Under the pieces are notes generated by a model. It made no database searches, was not told the origin of the DNA, and was given only the letters and a program-made list of their open reading frames with translations. The translations under genes and the position numbers were made by a program. Of a DNA stretch of 26,570 nucleotides, positions 1-10,550 are shown one piece after another; position 1 is the first letter of the stretch; each line of letters begins with the position of its first letter. Source of the stretch: Chara braunii (lineage: Eukaryota; Streptophyta; Charophyceae; Charales; Characeae); the NCBI GenBank assembly GCA_003427395.1, contig BFEA01000034.1:1015139-1041708 (forward strand), written 5' to 3'.

Positions 1-59
<59 letters not shown>
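1..59. repeat. (GA)n microsatellite, first copy
   Basis: Uninterrupted GA dinucleotides at the very start of the window, followed by GGATACG. The identical tract at 12483-12541 follows the gap. Confidence 0.97.
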
Positions 60-62
<3 letters not shown>

Positions 63-283
63 TACGTTAGTAAGTAGCTATAGACTTCGAAACTGGTAGC
101 GAAACAAAAATTGACAAGGGAGAAGGAGGGTGTCAATATGGAGTATGACAAAAGATGTGTCAAGGTCAGGCTCCGGGACGGAGGTGAGAAGGGTGCCTTC
201 TGAAAGAAACACAATAAAAGAGACATGGGTCAAAGAGAGATGGTTAACAACAGAGGTAATTCACAAAGTACTTTCATCTTCTA

Positions 284-1404
284 CAGGCCCCCACCTGAAA
301 CTCCTAAAATGACCTGAAGTGGCTGAAACTTCTAAAAAGGGTTTCAGGTACCCCCATCCAAATGGTTGGAAGGGGTAAATGAAACCCCTTTCAGAGGCTT
401 CAGCTACTTCAGGTCATTACTGCGGTTTCAGGTCCTCACCTGAAATTCTTGAAATGACCTAAAGTGGTTGAAGCTTCTCAAAGGGGTTTCAGGTACTCCC
501 ATTCAACCATTTGGATGGGGGTACATGAAACCGCTTTCAGAAGCTTCAGCCACTTCAGGTCATTATGGTGGTTTCCAGTCCCGACCTAAAATTCTTGAAA
601 TGACCTTAAGTGGCTGAAGCTTCTGAAAGGGGTTTCAGGTCCCCCCATCCAAATGGTTGGATGGGGGTACCTAGCGCCATTTGAAAGGCTTTAGCCACTT
701 CAAGTCATTACTGCGGTTTCAGGTCCCCACCTGAAATTCTTGAAACGACCTAAAGTGGCTGAAGCTTCTGAAAGCGGTTTCAGATACCCTCATCCAACCA
801 TTTGGATAGGGGGACATGAAACCTCTTTCAAAAGTTTCAGCCACTTCAAGTCATTTCAGGAATTTCAGGTGGTTTCAGGTCCCCATCTAAATGGTTGGAT
901 GGGAGTACCTGAAACCCCTTTCAGAAGTTTCAGCCACTTCAGGTCATTTCAAGAATTAAAGGTGGGGATCTGAAACCGCAGTAATGACATAAAGTGGTTG
1001 AAGCCTCTGAAATGGGTCTAAGGTACCCACATCCAACCATTTCGATGGTGGCACCTGAAACCCCTTTAAGAAGCTTCAGCCACTTCTGGTCATTACGGTG
1101 GTTTCAGGTCCCCACCTGAAATTTCTGAAATGACCTGAAGTGGCTGAAGCTTCTGAAAGGGGTTTCAGGTTGGGTTTCAGGTCTCCCCATCCAAATGGTT
1201 GGATTGGGGTACCTCAAACCCCTTTCAAAGGCTTCAACTATCTCATATCATTACTGCGGTTTCAGGTCCCCACCTGAAATTCTTGAAATGACCTAAAGTG
1301 ATTGAAGCTTTTTAACGAGGTTTCAGGTACCCCCATCCAACCAATTGGATGGGGGTACCTGAAACCCCTTTCAGATGCGTCAGCCGCTTCAGGTCATTTC
1401 AGGT
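284..1404. repeat. Tandem array of ~145-bp palindromic units, first copy
   Basis: About seven to eight diverged units repeat roughly every 145-150 bp. The marker ACCTGAAATTCTTGAAATGA, or a variant of it, recurs near 290, 440, 585, 730, 1117 and 1275. Each unit is itself an inverted repeat. One arm reads GTGGCTGAAGCTTCTGAAAG then GGGTTTCAGGT, and the other is its reverse complement, meeting at a CCCCATCCAA/TTGGATGGGG centre. The best hairpin is 1319-1366, with a perfect 22-bp stem and a 4-base loop. One segment near 955-1010 is reversed. No known satellite name is assigned. Foldback element debris is an alternative reading. Confidence 0.85.
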
Positions 1405-2150
1405 GACACACAAAAACGTTAAACCAAAAAAAAAAAAACAGGCAAAAAAAAAAAAACGGGCAAAAAAACAACAACATAAAACTTGTCATTCAAACCACCC
1501 GAAACTTTTGAATGACATGATGTGTCTTCATGTCATTTCAGCGGTTTCAGACCACTTATGAATCTTTCATTCTAAAATTTCAGATGGTCATTAACCGCGA
1601 GTAGGGGCATAGGGTCTAGCCGCACTGCTCACCAAACGTGTGAAATGAAGAATGTATCTTCCGCTAAAAGTTGGCATGATACATCCGTCATTGTTCTTGT
1701 CTTTTTTACATTTAGTAAGGGTGTGGTGAGTTGGACACTTACTGAAAAAGAAAACCAAAACAAAAACTACAAACAAGTTATTTCCTAAATGTATCTGCCC
1801 GCAATTACACCCAACCTTCATGCTTATGAAAATAATCATGCCCACAGTGTGAGCATACCCGTCTGCCAAGAAAAGGAAGAACGCAAGTCAGCTTACCTTA
1901 ATAAGAGATATCAGGCAACGGTAATAGCTTCAATGCAGCATAGAAAGATGACTTTCCAAAAATGTTGTGTGTCGCAACTTTTCCCTCCGACGCAACTTTC
2001 TTCCTGAGTTGTTGCAACGGACAAATGAATGTGTGCGCTCTAGACCATTTGCGGACGACTGAATAAATGCGTGCATAAATATAGAGCACTGAATGTCAGT
2101 GCATGAGCACTATCATACCATCTGAGACCAGTCAGAGAGCACCAACCGCC
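1405..2150. other. Unclassified non-coding stretch after the palindromic array
   Basis: This begins with A-rich tracts (1423-1470) and a short decayed relative of the array (about 1485-1590, with GTCATTCAAA and TTTGAATGAC facing each other and a GCGGTTTCAG fragment). The rest is moderately AT-rich without a recognisable gene or element. The same applies at 13887-14632. Confidence 0.5.
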
Positions 2151-2481
2151 TGTTCCTTGTCTCCACGAGGTTGGCGGCATGAACGTGATAATGATCATCC
2201 GCCCTGGAGGTTGCCCTATGGCGGGGAGCGATCAAACCGTCCAGTAGGCGAAGTCCAACAACTGGCAGCAGTCAAACGACTCTATTCAACAAAGTCTGGA
2301 GTGTCTCCGAAATATTACCATTTTTCAGCCCGACTGCTCCTTGTCTCCAAGAGGTTGGCTACATGAACATTATGATGATCGTGCACGTTAGAGGTTGTCT
2401 TCTGGCGGTGCGTTGCCTTTTGGCAGGGCACAATCGGACCGTCTGGTTGGCGAAGCCGGACAACTGATAGTGGTTTAACAA
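2151..2481. repeat. Two diverged tandem units, 184-bp period, first copy
   Basis: Unit 1 starts at 2151 (TGTTCCTTGTCTCCACGAGG) and unit 2 at 2335 (TGCTCCTTGTCTCCAAGAGG). Both continue through GTTGGC..CATGAAC, a GAGGTTG block, a TGGCG block, AATCGGACCGTC or ATCAAACCGTC, and end near TTCAACAAA or TTTAACAAA. The region is more GC-rich than its surroundings. It may be a remnant of a larger element; no coding potential was recognised. Confidence 0.75.
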
Positions 2482-5400
2482 ACTTGAAACCTTACCCATT
2501 GAAAGACAGTGCTCTAGGGGAATGGCTGCTTGGGGTTCGGTCAACAGGCCCTGCATCTATAAGCGAACTTGAACTGATTTTAGCGATTTCATAAATATGA
2601 AAACTGATTTTGGAGATTCCATGTGGGCGAAAGAGGTGCCCTCCGCCTTACAAAAAAATCTGAAAATGTAACCGCATCTCCATAATAAATCAGGGGAAAA
2701 AACAACCGGCCCAAGTAATTTGACAAACAACAACTCTTTCTACCCGGGAGAAATTATCCCCTGATCATAGACAAGCTATGAAAAATCACAAAATAGAACT
2801 GAAATTTGAAGTATGGACGAAAAATCAAATTTTTAGGCATCATTTTTATCTTTTTAATTTTCTGTTGTAGAAGAAAGTGTGAGATGAGCGGATAGTTTCT
2901 CTTTCTTATATATATTGCCCACTCCTCAATGGGCATTCTTTCAACCTCTCAGAACAGTAATGGGATGTCCAAGATGCACCCAAGTCCTTTACTCACTTCG
3001 AGGTCTCTCTGGATGCATCTTGCTAGCCTTTGAACCAAATATATGTAATTTGATTGAGGATGTCACTTCACACTGCCTTGTGCACCTCAAGAGTGTTTAC
3101 TTTTGAGGTGAGATTATGTCATTTCATCTTGGTCAATTTCTAAGGTTAGACCTTGCTCGAAACAAAACTTATGGGCCTGAATGCAAGCTAGAACTCCTTT
3201 TCACACCTCAAGTGTATCTATCCTCATTTTAGGTTGGGTGTATTCATTTGTATATTTTCTTTATTTTATTTTATTTTTATATTTTTCAACAACTCATTCC
3301 AAAATTATCCGTTATGAGTTGATATTCGATAAGTTCCTTTTATTTTGGGCATCGCCAAGACCGATGACTTGAACTTGATCCGAAACACAAAACATTTTTA
3401 TTTTTTTTGTTTTCCTTTACATTTTAATATTTTGTCTACTTTTGAACTAGATTTTCCTAAGATGACTAGTCGTTGGGCAAGATATGACCATATCTTGCAC
3501 TCAGGATTTCACTCTTTATGATCCGAAGTAGGGATAGGGATATCAAAAGGTCCCAACCTAATCTACACCTCATCCTCCCTTTTTGTTTTTTCTTTTGATT
3601 TTTTTTTTCCTTTTTTTTTTTCTCTCTACTATCTAGAAACATCGGAATATTTTTGCCCCTATTTCTAAAGTCTAGATCCTTTCAAGATCTAGATAAGTGT
3701 TTTTATTATAATTCAAGTTACCTCGGACTATAATTATAATACGTCTTTTCTATTTTTTTCCTCTGGCGATATTTTTTTTTTTTAAATCTTGAATTGACAC
3801 CCTTCCCCTTACTTCATATTATCATAGGACCAATTACTTCTTTCCTATTTACTGTTTTTTTGCCTTTTTTTTGTCTCCATCGATCCAAAATAATTTGGAC
3901 CACCTCCTTTGGGACAGAGAAAAATATTCCCATTATGTCCCACCGAAACTCCAAAATTTTGGCACCCCTTTGGTGTCCCCATCATGTCTCATTTTTCTCA
4001 ACTCTTAAATCTTTTCAATCTGAGGGTCTCTATCTCTCAGTATAAATCCTATAATGGTCCAAATCATTTTGGTCATCCCGTGGTCATTACCACCCTACAA
4101 TCGGTCTTTCTTTCCTGTATTTCACTCAATTTTGGGTAGGCCAAGTAGAAAATTTCGAAATGAGGATAATATTTTCAATATGATAACTTTTATAAGAAAC
4201 AGTAATTGAAGCAAAGCTAAAATAGTTAAAATTTCAGCGACACAAACCACTTAAGGTATTGAAAAAAATATTCTTCATGAAGAATTTATAAAAAAAATAG
4301 GATTCTTACCTTCGTGTATCCTACAAAAGTTATCCAGTTGACTATCGATTTGTTCAATAATGATTTTTTTTGTGCAATAGCAAAAAACAAATTTGAATCA
4401 ATTGATTTCAACCCCTTTGTCATATTGAAAAATTTGATAAATTTGATAAATTTGAATTTGACCTAAATAACCTTTTACAGTCGTATAAATAACAAAAACT
4501 TATTTTTCAATCGAGATTAAGCTATATTATGGTTGTTTCAACACTTTTGTTAGTCTCATGCCACAATTTAGTAAATACTGAGTGGCAGCATCAAGATCTG
4601 AGCCACATTGAGCAAAAACGGCTGCTTCATAATATTATACAAAACCTTTGATATGATTGTTTTTAATGTTTAGATCTTGCCCGGTTGTTCTGGATTGAGC
4701 CCTAATGCACGTCAAGGGCTCTAACTCTCACTCCCAATTACATATAACTCTGTTTTTTTCAACGAGATGCATTGTTAAATCGTTTGTTCTCTTTCAATTA
4801 TTTTTCTTCATTTTTGGATACCAGTTCGTTGTGGACTTCTTCATTTTAGTTGATAATTTGTTTTGTCCTTTAATCAAATCGCACGACCAACAACTAAAAC
4901 AAAATTCAGCTATCCTTACCTTCTATTTTTGTTTTTAATATAGTTATAAGATAAGGCCCTAAGGGTTATATTCCTTCACTTTGATTTTTCCTCATATCAT
5001 TTCCGAGTGAGAATTGGGAGAACCATTTGGACAATTTTTTACAAAGGATAAGTTAATTGTGATGTGGCAGTTGTCCTTGCTTTAGCTGTAGATCGTCCTC
5101 TTTCTCTCGTTCTCTATCTACGACCTTATCTTTACGCCCTTACTGTTCGATTTGTATAAGACCACCCTAAAACTACATTTTTATGTACGATGTACATTAG
5201 CAGTGCGAGACTGGAGATCTTGTAGCCTGATATACCCCAAGATGCATCCAAAAATTTACCATGTAACTTTACAGTAACAAGTTAGTCATTTGTGCAGATG
5301 GACAAAGTTTATTTTTTTCTTATTTGTTCTCTTTCTTTTTTTTCTTGTTTTCGTTTTCTTGTCTTTTTTTTTCCTTCTTGCGCCTTGCGCCTTGCCTCTT

Positions 5401-5929
5401 GCTTCTTCTTCACCTTTTTCTTTTTCTCCTTCTCTCTCTTGATTTTATACGTACATCTATCTCAACACCATTAGTGCCTAACAGAGACCCCCACTTTTGA
5501 GCCCAGGTTAACAAACCTTAAATTTAAAATTGCATTTGGGGATTTTTTTTTCCGGTTTTATTGTTGATTAAGATCTACATGTGCAAAGTGCGATGTTTGC
5601 TTGGGTCTTGGAGATGATTTTTTTTGCCAACCCTGAAAATCCTAAAAAAACTAAAAAAAATGAATTTTGCATGAAAACATACTTTTATTTTAGGGTTTAA
5701 GACAGGGAAGATTTTCATGCCCGGCCAGACACCCAATCATGCAAAAAATATATATATATATATATTTTTTTGTCTTTCTGTGCTCTCCCAGAGGATCCCA
5801 AATCCAAGCCCTTTTCATTTTTTAAGAGTTGGCAGTCAAGGGGGGGAAAGGGGGTATAAATTATTTTTAAAGGGGCGAAGAGGGTTTAAAGGGGGATCCC
5901 TTAGTGTGATTTTGTTTTTGTTTTTTTCT
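2482..5929. other. AT-rich, pyrimidine-tract-rich non-coding stretch
   Basis: No gene recognised. The stretch is dominated by T-rich runs (3230-3290, 3390-3430, 3580-3630, 3750-3785, 5320-5440). Small exact inverted repeats are present: GCAAGATATG/CATATCTTGC at 3477-3498, TCTAGATC/GATCTAGA at 3671-3693, and the 16-base palindrome ATTCTTCATGAAGAAT at 4270-4285. The text around 2940-3240 looks like repeat-derived sequence but lacks ends I can define. The second copy is at 14964-18411. Confidence 0.5.
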
Positions 5930-6140
5930 ATTTCTGCTTCGGTAAGGAATTACGATGTGACCCTCGATCAAAAGTTGTTTGTATTACAATTCCACAGGAC
6001 ATAGTTTTCTTTGTGAAATTGTTTAGGTTTCGTTTTTTTTTTTTTTTTTTATGTTGAGACTGCCCGAAATCCTACCCGGAGGTCATGCCCGGCCGGGCAC
6101 CTGGGCGTATATCCGGGCACAATTTGGGTGCCTGGAGCCT
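5930..6140 (+). mobile_element. Fragment of the GTTCGGG/GCCCGG repeat family (E1), first copy
   Basis: GGTAAGGAATTACGATGTGA (from 5941) matches GGTAAGGAATTTCGATGTAA of E2 (7653) and a similar block in E3 (8947). Downstream, TGCCCGAAATCC..GGAGGTCATGCCCGGCC parallels TGGCCCGAGGTGACTTGCCCGGCC of E2 near 7764-7787. A 14-base palindrome, TGCCCGGCCGGGCA, lies at 6086-6099. A further CATGCCCGGCC sits at 5718, so the fragment may begin there. The ends are not resolved. Confidence 0.45.
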
Positions 6141-7120
6141 GGAAAAACAACCTAGGTTTAAGGTCTCTTTTATCTATTTTTTCACTAACGGACTGGTGAT
6201 GAATCTGAGTTTTTTCAACTCCACGAACATGTATTTGGGTAACCTTTCCAATATTTACAAGTTTGCGAGGTGGTTGATACTACCACCATAGCAACACAAA
6301 TTTAACTATCATTATTACGTAAGTATAAAATTGAAAAAATAGTCAAAATAAATAAATTTAATTTAACATTATCATCGTAATAGGAGGTTGGGGGTAAAAA
6401 AAATCAATATGCCATTACTTAAAATTGTACATTCAATCAAGTTTTTCAGAACCTCTCATTCTTGAACTGAGTATAATGGCTTAAGTGATCAAATGCCTAT
6501 CCATTTTGGTACTCAAGATTTATTTGTTCTCATACTTAAAAAAAAAAACGTAATCATGAAACTTATATAGCTATTTGTTTTTAGTATACCATTTGTACCA
6601 TAGTAGGAAAAAAAGAAAAAAAATCAATCTACCCTGTCCAGATGGGGGAATGACACATATGTAAACGTTGATCAAAAGGGCATGAATTTAAATCTTGCCT
6701 GTTTGTAAGGTGTCTCTTCTACGATGATACGTTTCCTCATTGGTGTTTTTCCTAACATCATATCACTTTTTGTAGCACCATTAGTTATTGTTTGTAATAT
6801 TTATATAATCAATCAATCATTGTCATGTGGTGATCTGTTAAACATTCCTCTATTTCTTCTTGTTCTCATCCTACATAATTTGCACGATTTCTTTGATCAT
6901 AATGATGCCTTTCTCATACATGTGGTGAAAATTTGCCTTCAATCATTAATTAGGCTATCAACCATACATCAAGCTTGTACATATTTCCTCATAATTAGAC
7001 GAGAAGAGAGCATAGAGGGTTGAAGAGTGGACAAAGACGGAGAAACAAAGGATTGAGCAACTAAAGAGTGGTTAAGCGGAATAATGCAGAAGAGTATATG
7101 AACTGAAATGCAAGCTAACA
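6141..7120. other. AT-rich stretch without recognisable gene
   Basis: No element or gene could be supported. A 99-residue open frame at 6724-7023 is hydrophobic and AT-derived, and I recognise no domain in it. The duplicate is at 18623-19602. Confidence 0.5.
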
Positions 7121-7121
7121 T

Positions 7122-7188
7122 ATATGTGTATGCATATATATATAAGTATGTATATATATATAAGTATGTATATATATATATATATGCA
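7122..7188. repeat. TA-rich microsatellite with TATG interruptions, first copy
   Basis: Three TATATA runs separated by AAGTATG lie immediately left of the E2 repeat. The right side of E2 is also TATATA, so the element sits inside or beside a TA microsatellite. The duplicate is at 19604-19670. Confidence 0.85.
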
Positions 7189-7189
7189 T

Positions 7190-8126
7190 GGTTGTCAGGC
7201 TGAACGTTCGGGGGCTCCCGAGCTGAGGCCCGAACATTCGGGCATTCGGGATCCCGTTCGGGGTTCAAACCTGAAGGAGTTCGGCCCACACAAAAAATAT
7301 TTCGGTACTTAAAAATTATTTATTTTTGTTAATTTCTTTTTCGTGAGTCTTGTATGATATGCACCATATGCATATAAATTTTCAAGTCATTTTGCCAATC
7401 CAAAATAAAATGAAAAATGTCCAAGGATGGTGTTGTCAAAACTTGCTCGGCCACTCAGTTTTTTATTTTTTTATTTTTTACTTTTTTTGTGTGTGTGCCT
7501 CAAGTATTTTATTATTTTTTAAAACTTTTTTTTTACGAGCTTAAGAAATAAAAATCGCCAAAGATAGTTGTGTCGAAAACGTACTCGCCCACTCACTATT
7601 TTTTTTTTTTTTATTACTATTGTTTTTTATATTTTATTTTTATTTCACATATGGTAAGGAATTTCGATGTAACGCCCATCTAGGGGCAAATGTTCTTCGT
7701 CTCAGTTTTCGAAATAACATATAATTTTTTCAGAGTTTTTATAATTTGTTTTGGTTACCAGAATGGCCCGAGGTGACTTGCCCGGCCAGGCAAAAAAAAA
7801 AAAAATCAGTTTTAAATTTTATTTTTTATTCTAAATTTAGTAAAGAATGTCAATGTAACCCTGAGGCAAACGTTATACAATTTATTTTTTTGCATAACAT
7901 ACTTTTTAAAGTTTTTTGAAATTNTTTTTNTTTTTTTTTGTGGACCTTCCCTGATGTTTGTACGGGCTGGCCACCGGGGACCCGAGCGGGCCGGCTGGTA
8001 GCCTAGGAATTTGTGGGTTTTTTTTTTTTTTGTTCTTAGGTACGCGTTCGGCCCAAACGGCGGAAGGCATCCCCAAGGGGGAACGAACGTTTAGCAGGTT
8101 CGCGTTCGGGAATTCGACCAAACCTA
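7190..8126 (+). mobile_element. GTTCGGG-ended element E2, first copy
   Basis: A ~0.94-kb repeat with GC-rich ends built from GTTCGGG/CCCGAAC words and an AT-rich core. It aligns in order with E3 at 8404-9165. The shared blocks are the GTTCGGGGT..CC end, AAATATTTCGG, TTTTCGTGAGTC, TATAAATTTTCAAGTCATTT, GCCAAAGAT(A/G)G..TGTCGAAAACGT, GGTAAGGAATTT, and a closing GCATCCCCAAGGGG. The left end GGTTGTC and the inverted right end GGTTTGGTC form a weak inverted repeat flanked by TATATA. The right end could instead be 8160 (GGCAACCCTC). No transposase is present. Non-autonomous element by inference. Confidence 0.6.
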
Positions 8127-8238
8127 TATATATGAGAGAACAAAAAACGTCGGCAACCCTCTATATATGTATGTCTATTATATATATAGAGAGAGAGAGA
8201 AGGAAAAAGATAGTATGAGAGAACAAAAAACGTAGAGA

Positions 8239-8276
8239 CTGTCTCTTATACACATCTAGATGTGTATAAGAGACAG
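8239..8276. other. Nextera mate-pair junction adapter left in the assembly
   Basis: The sequence reads CTGTCTCTTATACACATCT at 8239-8257, followed directly by its exact reverse complement AGATGTGTATAAGAGACAG at 8258-8276. The 19-base half is the Tn5 transposase mosaic end. Two mosaic ends head to head form the circularisation junction adapter of Illumina Nextera mate-pair libraries. It is synthetic and not part of the organism. It marks the exact point where the two 8.2-kb copies diverge. Confidence 0.98.
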
Positions 8277-8302
8277 ATGTATGACTCACGTGCATGCACG
8301 GA

Positions 8303-8403
<101 letters not shown>

Positions 8404-9165
8404 CAGAGTCACCAGCCCGTGCGTACGGAGGTCCCCGGACAGACCTCCGTACGTACGCGCGTTCGGGGTCCCGTACGGGGTCCGAACCCGACGGCGTTCG
8501 TCCCCCGCCAGTAAATATTTCGGGGCCTAAAAATATTTGTTTCTTTATGAATTGTTTTTTGTGAGTTCTCTATGACGTCAAGTTCATGCCTATAAATTTT
8601 GAAGTCATTTATCTTAGCTAAATAAGCATTAAAAATCGCCAAAGATGGCGGTGTCAAAACGTGTTTGCCAACGTTGTTTTTTACTTTTTACTTATTGTTT
8701 TCACTTTAGTTCGAGGTCTAAACAATTTTATTATTTCTTAACACTTTTTTAGTGGGTTTTGCATTCTGTAAAGTACACATTTGTAAATTTTCAGGGCATT
8801 TAGCTATGCCAAAAAAAAATAAAAAATTGCCAAAGATGGTGGTGTCGAAAACGTGCTCGTGCACTAACTAAATTTAATTTTATTTTATTTTTTATTATTT
8901 TTATTATTAGTATTTGTTTTTCGTATTTTATTTTTATTTCAAATGTGGTAAGGAATTTGGATGTTATGCTCAGGTAAATCTTGTTTAATTTATTTTTCTT
9001 CATAATATATATTTTTTTCAGTGTTTTTTGTATTTTTTGAATTTTTTTTTTTTTTTTTTTTTGGTCCGCGTTCGACCCGAACGGCCGAACACATCCCCAA
9101 GGGGTCCCATACGTTCGGGCGTTCGGGTTCGGGCATTCGGCCCGTCCCGAATGCCGGTTACCCTG
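8404..9165 (+). mobile_element. GTTCGGG-ended element E3
   Basis: The left end CAGAGTCACC and the inverted right end CAGGGTAACC match at 8 of 10 positions, and TATA-rich sequence lies outside both. Just inside the left end is a perfect hairpin, 8422-8453, with a 12-bp stem (CGTACGGAGGTC) and an 8-base loop. The core is AT-rich and carries the GCCAAAGATGGYGGTGTC block twice (8638 and 8829). The right arm has repeated TTCGGG words. It aligns with E2 through most of its length. The CAGGG-type terminus recalls hAT elements, but the TA-rich flanks hide any target duplication, so class is uncertain. Confidence 0.65.
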
Positions 9166-9267
9166 TATAAATATATATACATACATATATATGTACGTAT
9201 CTATCTATGTATCTATGTATGTATTGATTTATCTATCTATCTGTCTATCTATCTATCTCTCACACAT

Positions 9268-9299
<32 letters not shown>
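9166..9299. repeat. Compound TA / TATC / CA microsatellite
   Basis: TA-rich sequence to about 9197, then TATC tetranucleotides with TATG variants to about 9258, then CA dinucleotides from 9274 to 9299. Confidence 0.95.
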
Positions 9300-9320
9300 G
9301 TACATGAAGCACGCATATGA

Positions 9321-9379
9321 GTCTGCGAAGGAAGTTTGCCTAACTTGTAAGGGCATGTATGACTCACGTGCATACACGG

Positions 9380-9422
<43 letters not shown>

Positions 9423-9791
9423 CTTTCACAAGCTTTTATTCGTCCAACAACAAAGTTGGAACTTGGAAGTGTCCAAGATTACAAAAAAAACAGGGAATGA
9501 AAACATAAAAAAAAAACGACCGAGAAAAGAAAAACGAAAAAAACATTGGAAAACGAACTAGGTCTGCGGAGGAAGTTTGTCTAACTTGTAAGTTGTAAGG
9601 GCATGTATGACTCACGTGCATGCATGAACTGTCTCTCTCTCTCATAAACTTTTGTTCGTTCAGCAACAGAGTTGGAACTTGGAAGTGCCCAAAATTTAAA
9701 AAAAAATAATAAAAAAAAAAAAACAAAAGGAAACATAAAAAAAGAAACGACCTAGAAAAGGAAAAAGAAAAATTCATTGGAAAACGAACTT
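9321..9791. repeat. Tandem duplication of a ~240-bp unit
   Basis: Unit 1 runs 9321-9561 and unit 2 9562-9791. Each has GTCTGCG(A/G)AGGAAGTTTG, TAACTTGTAAGGGCATGTAT, GACTCACGTGCATRCAYG, a CT microsatellite, TTCGTYCARCAAC, AGTTGGAACTTGGAAGTG, an A-rich section and GGAAAACGAACT. Unit 1 has a longer CT tract (9382-9420). A partial third copy is at 8277-8366, starting inside the unit at ATGTATGACTCACGTG. No coding sense is evident. Confidence 0.9.
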
Positions 9792-10333
9792 TCTCTGGGT
9801 CCAGAAGCACTTTACCGCCAAAGTTTGTCGCCTTCATCATCTAGTCACATAGTCACTATGCGCTATTGCATACTTCCCCGATGCGTCGTAGTCACGTGAC
9901 GCTGAGTTCACCTCGTGATCTTCTCCACTACCACTTACCAAGAATCGTGCCCCTCTCCGAGTGTCAACGTGGCACTGCCGCATGGTAGTCTGACTGTGAC
10001 ATGATAGCCAGGCGTGGGACAAGAAGAATCGAAACTTTGCAACACAGCAGTTCAAAGTACTTCGCCATGCGGTGGTGTTTGTCTGCAATGTTTTCATTTT
10101 GGCACACAACTGCATGATCCTGCTATGTTGTACCCTCAATGTCACCCTCAACGTGGAGCTGGTATATGATATACTGAATATGACCCCTCAACCTTTCTCC
10201 TTCTTTCATCTCTGATTGTCGGCATACTCACCCCAACACCCCACCTTTCCCCACTTTGCTGGCTCATCATATCCGATTTTTGCAGGTTCAGCGAATGTAG
10301 TTACAGAAAGGTTGTCGCTTTCCAATTCCTTCA
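9792..10333. other. Unclassified single-copy-looking stretch
   Basis: Base composition is more balanced than in neighbouring regions, and I see no repeat partner in the window. The 10-base palindrome GTCACGTGAC, containing a CACGTG core, is at 9891-9900. The longest open frame is minus-strand 9837-10151 (104 residues). I recognise no domain in it and do not annotate it as a gene. Confidence 0.4.
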
Positions 10334-10520
10334 CTATGAAATGATGAATCTCTCTCATTTGTCGCACTTTCTATCTCATTTGTTGCTACTTTGAAAATGT
10401 TGAACTCCTGGCATCGACAAACGTTTCTATGAAATGATGAATCTCTCTCATTCGCCGCACTCTCTATCTCATTCGTTGCTACTATGAAAATATTAAACTT
10501 ATGGCATCGCCAAACTTTCA
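10334..10520. repeat. Two tandem units, 103-bp period
   Basis: CTATGAAATGATGAATCTCT begins at 10334 and again at 10437. Both units continue CTCATT, CGCACT, TATCTCATT, GTTGCTACT, TGAAAAT, and GGCATCG.CAAAC. The second unit is slightly shorter. Differences are scattered substitutions. Confidence 0.9.
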
Positions 10521-10550
10521 TCTTGTAAGAAGAGAGATGGTGCGGAAGAG

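Larger units (their letters stand above)
1..8238. repeat. Spurious first copy of an 8238-bp direct duplication
   Basis: Every stretch compared matches the sequence 12482 bases downstream, including the lengths of the T, A and GA tracts. The only differences seen are Ns at 7924 and 7930, where the other copy has g. Perfect identity through homopolymers and microsatellites is not expected of an old duplication. The copy ends at the base before a mate-pair junction adapter. I infer an assembly duplicate rather than a second locus. Both copies begin with the same 59 bases of (GA)n, so position 1 is probably also a contig edge. Confidence 0.93.

Noticed and set aside
284-1404. CRISPR array
   Set aside because: The units are ~145-bp diverged palindromes without constant short repeats and unique spacers, and the sequence is eukaryotic.
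2482-7120. LTR retrotransposon body
   Set aside because: No reverse transcriptase, integrase or protease motif and no matching terminal repeats were found, apart from the artefactual duplication.
8132-8233. 20-base direct repeat ATGAGAGAACAAAAAACGT as a target-site duplication of E2
   Set aside because: Both copies lie on the right side of E2, so they cannot be a flanking duplication of that element; probably local slippage.
9028-9561. 177-residue plus-strand open frame
   Set aside because: It is translated from poly-T, GTTCGGG words, TATC, CA and CT microsatellites.
9837-10151. 104-residue minus-strand open frame
   Set aside because: No domain, no supporting splice or promoter context, and no homology I can recognise.
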